Shown here one piece after another: positions 62,266 through 64,000 of a stretch of 64,000 nt of DNA. Positions within the stretch are counted from its first letter, which is position 1, and each line of letters opens with the position of its first letter. A program made the translations under genes and the position numbers. The notes under the pieces are model-generated. The model did not search any database. It worked only from the letters and a program-made list of their open reading frames with translations, and was not told the origin of the DNA. The stretch spans positions 310,001 through 374,000 of the forward strand of contig JBFIKF010000002.1 in assembly GCA_041600415.1 (NCBI GenBank). The letters are read 5' to 3'. This stretch comes from JBFJKD01 sp041600415 (GTDB lineage: Bacteria > Pseudomonadota > Gammaproteobacteria > Pseudomonadales > Porticoccaceae).

Positions 62266-62853
62266 TCAGACGGGTTTCAAAACCAGAAGTCCGGTATCAA
62301 TAATATCCTTTATCGTTTCTCTGCTGGCGCCCATTTTGGCCTGCAATCTCACCCCGGCAAGTAGTGCCATCAGGTAGTTTGCCAGCGCGCGCGCCGACTT
62401 CTCATCGTCTACCAAACCAAGATTCTGTGCCTGTGCGACACGATGTTCAAAGGCGTCGATCAATGGCGCCACGCGCTGCAATGCCTCTTGCGCGAGATTC
62501 GGCGATGTATGGGTTAATTCAGAAATCGTATTCAGCAGCAGACAGCCGTAGGACAGAGTTTCCTCGTCGGCCAGTAACAGCGCCCGATAGAAAAAACTTT
62601 GAATCGCTTCCAGCGGATCTTCTATTGTCAGAAGGGCATCTTCTATTATCCCTCCCGCGATGGCCAAATAATGATCCATCACCTCGCGAAATAGTCCGGC
62701 TTTGTCGCCAAAAGACCCATACAGGCTGCCACGATTCAGGTTCATTGCGTCGAGCAATTTCTGAATCGAGCTCGCTTCGTAGCCATCGGACCAGAAGACT
62801 TTTAACGCAGCGTCAACGACTTCCGTGCGGTCGAACTCCGGCGTTCTAGACAT
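62266..62853 (-). CDS. TetR family regulator
   Basis: A 195-residue transcriptional repressor-type protein. The N-terminal helix-turn-helix segment reads VVDAALKVFWSDGYEASSIQ (residues 12-31) and continues into LLDAMNLNRGSLYGSFGDKAGLF. The ligand domain is of the type with a long helical C-terminus. It is transcribed against the PA2778-type gene; the upstream 62854-63034 region may hold its operator, but I see no clear palindrome. Target and ligand are unknown. Confidence 0.9.
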   Translation of the reverse strand: MSRTPEFDRTEVVDAALKVFWSDGYEASSIQKLLDAMNLNRGSLYGSFGDKAGLFREVMDHYLAIAGGIIEDALLTIEDPLEAIQSFFYRALLLADEETLSYGCLLLNTISELTHTSPNLAQEALQRVAPLIDAFEHRVAQAQNLGLVDDEKSARALANYLMALLAGVRLQAKMGASRETIKDIIDTGLLVLKPV

Positions 62854-63034
62854 AATGTCCTCGTTTACTGGTATTTATTTGTTGTTTTATAAATCATAAG
62901 CGCGCCGGAGTATAGCCCAATCAGCCACAGAAAGTCACTGCATGGCAACCCGCGGACGGCGATTCTGTGATGGAGTTCCGCGATTAAATAAAGAACAGGA
63001 GAGCCCTATTATGGCTGGAATTTTACAGCTGAGT

Positions 63035-63619
63035 TTACTTATAGAAAGCCTGTGTCCTGTCACTGTGATCGGTAACGTCGCGCACGCCTTTCAGCTCGGG
63101 GATTTTTTCCATCAACGTTCGTTCAACGCCTTCCTTCAGCGTCACATCCACCATGCCGCAGCCCTGACAACCGCCGCCGAATTGTAGCACTGCCACACCT
63201 TCTTCCACATTTTCGAGACTGACCTGACCCCCATGTGCCGCCAGACCGGGATTGACTTCGTTGTGCAGCACATAATTAATTTTGTCTTCAACGGGACTGT
63301 CGTCGTTGATGCGCGGCAGGCGCGAGTTGGGGGCCCGAATACTGAGCTGACCACCGAGGCGATCTGGAGCATAGTCCACCTTGGCATCATCCAGAAACGG
63401 CAGGCTGCGTTTTTCGATATGGGCGTTAAAACCGTTGAGCGTCAGTACCACATCCCCTTCCTGCTCTTCCCCAGGACGACAATAAGCGATACAGGTTTCT
63501 GCTTTGGGTGTGCCCGGATCGGTGATAAAGAGGCGAATGCCAATGCCTTCACAGTCCTGTTTGGCTAACAGCTCCGCGAGATAAACCTGCGCGCTTTCGG
63601 TAATTTCCACCTGATTCAT
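63035..63619 (-). CDS. nfuA: Fe-S carrier protein NfuA
   Basis: NfuA receives [4Fe-4S] clusters and passes them on to apo-enzymes such as aconitase or lipoyl synthase. A degenerate A-type carrier domain (about 1-95) is followed by an Nfu domain with the cluster-binding FGGGCQGCGMVDVTLKEGVE (CxxC near residues 149-152). Length 194 is exactly that of E. coli-type NfuA. The ATG at 63617-63619 stands alone, transcribed away from metH. Confidence 0.96.
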   Translation of the reverse strand: MNQVEITESAQVYLAELLAKQDCEGIGIRLFITDPGTPKAETCIAYCRPGEEQEGDVVLTLNGFNAHIEKRSLPFLDDAKVDYAPDRLGGQLSIRAPNSRLPRINDDSPVEDKINYVLHNEVNPGLAAHGGQVSLENVEEGVAVLQFGGGCQGCGMVDVTLKEGVERTLMEKIPELKGVRDVTDHSDRTQAFYK

Positions 63620-63760
63620 ACCGCTTATACCCGAGTAAATTAGTCGTGTATTCTAACAGGGCAGACACCCGTCGACAACGCTTTTCAATACGTCCAGCAG
63701 CGCGGGGCATGCTTTGTTAAACTACGCGCCCTTTTACAGGCAATTGGATCACGGGTGAAC

Positions 63761-64000
63761 ATGTCTGCACAACGAATCAATGCGCTACATCGGGCCGCAA
63801 CGCAACGGATTCTGGTGCTCGACGGCGCAATGGGCACCATGATTCAGCGCCACCACCTGACCGAGGAAGATTTTCGCGGTGAGCGGTTTGCCGAGTGGCC
63901 ATCGGATGTGCGCGGCAATAACGATTTACTGACCCTCACCCAGCCACAGATTATTGCGGATATTCACCGCGCCTATCTGGATGCCGGGGCCGATATTCTC
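63761..64000 (+). CDS. metH: Cobalamin-dependent methionine synthase, 5' end (runs off the right edge)
   Basis: MetH transfers a methyl group from methyltetrahydrofolate to homocysteine by way of cobalamin. The 80 visible codons hold the N-terminal homocysteine-binding domain start: ILVLDGAMGTMIQRHHLTEE near residue 18, then NNDLLTLTQPQII. The sequence matches full-length MetH enzymes at this end. The remaining domains lie outside the window. The ATG is at 63761-63763. Confidence 0.95.
   Translation, partial: MSAQRINALHRAATQRILVLDGAMGTMIQRHHLTEEDFRGERFAEWPSDVRGNNDLLTLTQPQIIADIHRAYLDAGADIL

Overview
The window comes from a gammaproteobacterium, most probably a marine-type relative of the Cellvibrionales or Pseudomonadales. 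The evidence is gene order. The block era-rnc-DUF4845-lepB-lepA-mucD-mucC-mucB-mucA-algU, with nadB, sdhE/ygfX and ygfZ beyond it, follows the Pseudomonas order. So do ccoNOQP-ccoGHIS, argG/pyrC/rnt/grxD/argF and the twin ATP-cone nrdA. Composition is moderately GC-rich, with a few clearly AT-rich islands. Species cannot be fixed from the sequence alone. No rRNA, tRNA, CRISPR array or intact transposase was seen.

Layout. 1-8.8 kb (minus strand): a long run from the envelope-stress sigma factor (rpoE/algU, rseA, rseB, rseC, mucD) into translation and secretion housekeeping genes (lepA, lepB, rnc, era). A sigma-E-like promoter lies ahead of rpoE. 8.9-14 kb: nadB, then sdhE-ygfX, ygfZ, a PGPGW membrane protein, gloA and a Yip1-type membrane protein. 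14.1-23 kb: the complete cbb3 cytochrome oxidase locus (ccoNOQP plus assembly genes ccoGHIS and a SafE-like protein) behind a possible FNR/Anr site. 23-29 kb: argG, pyrC, rnt, grxD, argD and argF, with an unusual hairpin leader ahead of argD. 29.3-35 kb: a desaturase, a Baeyer-Villiger-type monooxygenase, an unknown membrane protein and an SDR. 35.4-40.1 kb: nrdAB behind two NrdR boxes that bracket a promoter.

40.1-43.6 kb is the accessory island and the most interesting part. It holds a two-gene unit, an AAA-type ATPase with a PD-(D/E)XK nuclease-like protein four bases downstream. The nuclease gene is far more AT-rich than its neighbours. The pair is bracketed by copies of a small repeat (core GGGTCAGACTCGATTGATT) in opposite orientations, and one partial copy forms the first codons of the nuclease gene. 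A gene remnant, a DUF1840 gene and an AT-rich zinc-ribbon membrane protein follow. The ATPase/nuclease pair is the best candidate for an undescribed system, probably DNA-targeting and possibly defensive; that function is inference.

43.6-57 kb is catabolic and oxidative: an APH-like kinase next to an acyl-CoA dehydrogenase (like the pairs that process 4-hydroxyacyl-CoA), an LLM flavin oxidoreductase, a KatG with a signal peptide, an extradiol dioxygenase, a Nudix CoA pyrophosphatase, an MFS carrier, a MAPEG protein and a second Baeyer-Villiger monooxygenase. Together they suggest growth on cyclic or aromatic compounds and the handling of peroxide. 57.4-64 kb: a membrane PAS-GGDEF-EAL protein, a lytic transglycosylase, the PA2779/PA2778-type pair, a TetR regulator, nfuA and the 5' end of metH.

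Start codons were revised where a ribosome binding site or family length argued for it (lepA, mucD, mucB, mucC, argG, pyrC, katG, gloA, both monooxygenases and others). Three downstream genes begin with TTG inside a TTGA stop/start overlap.
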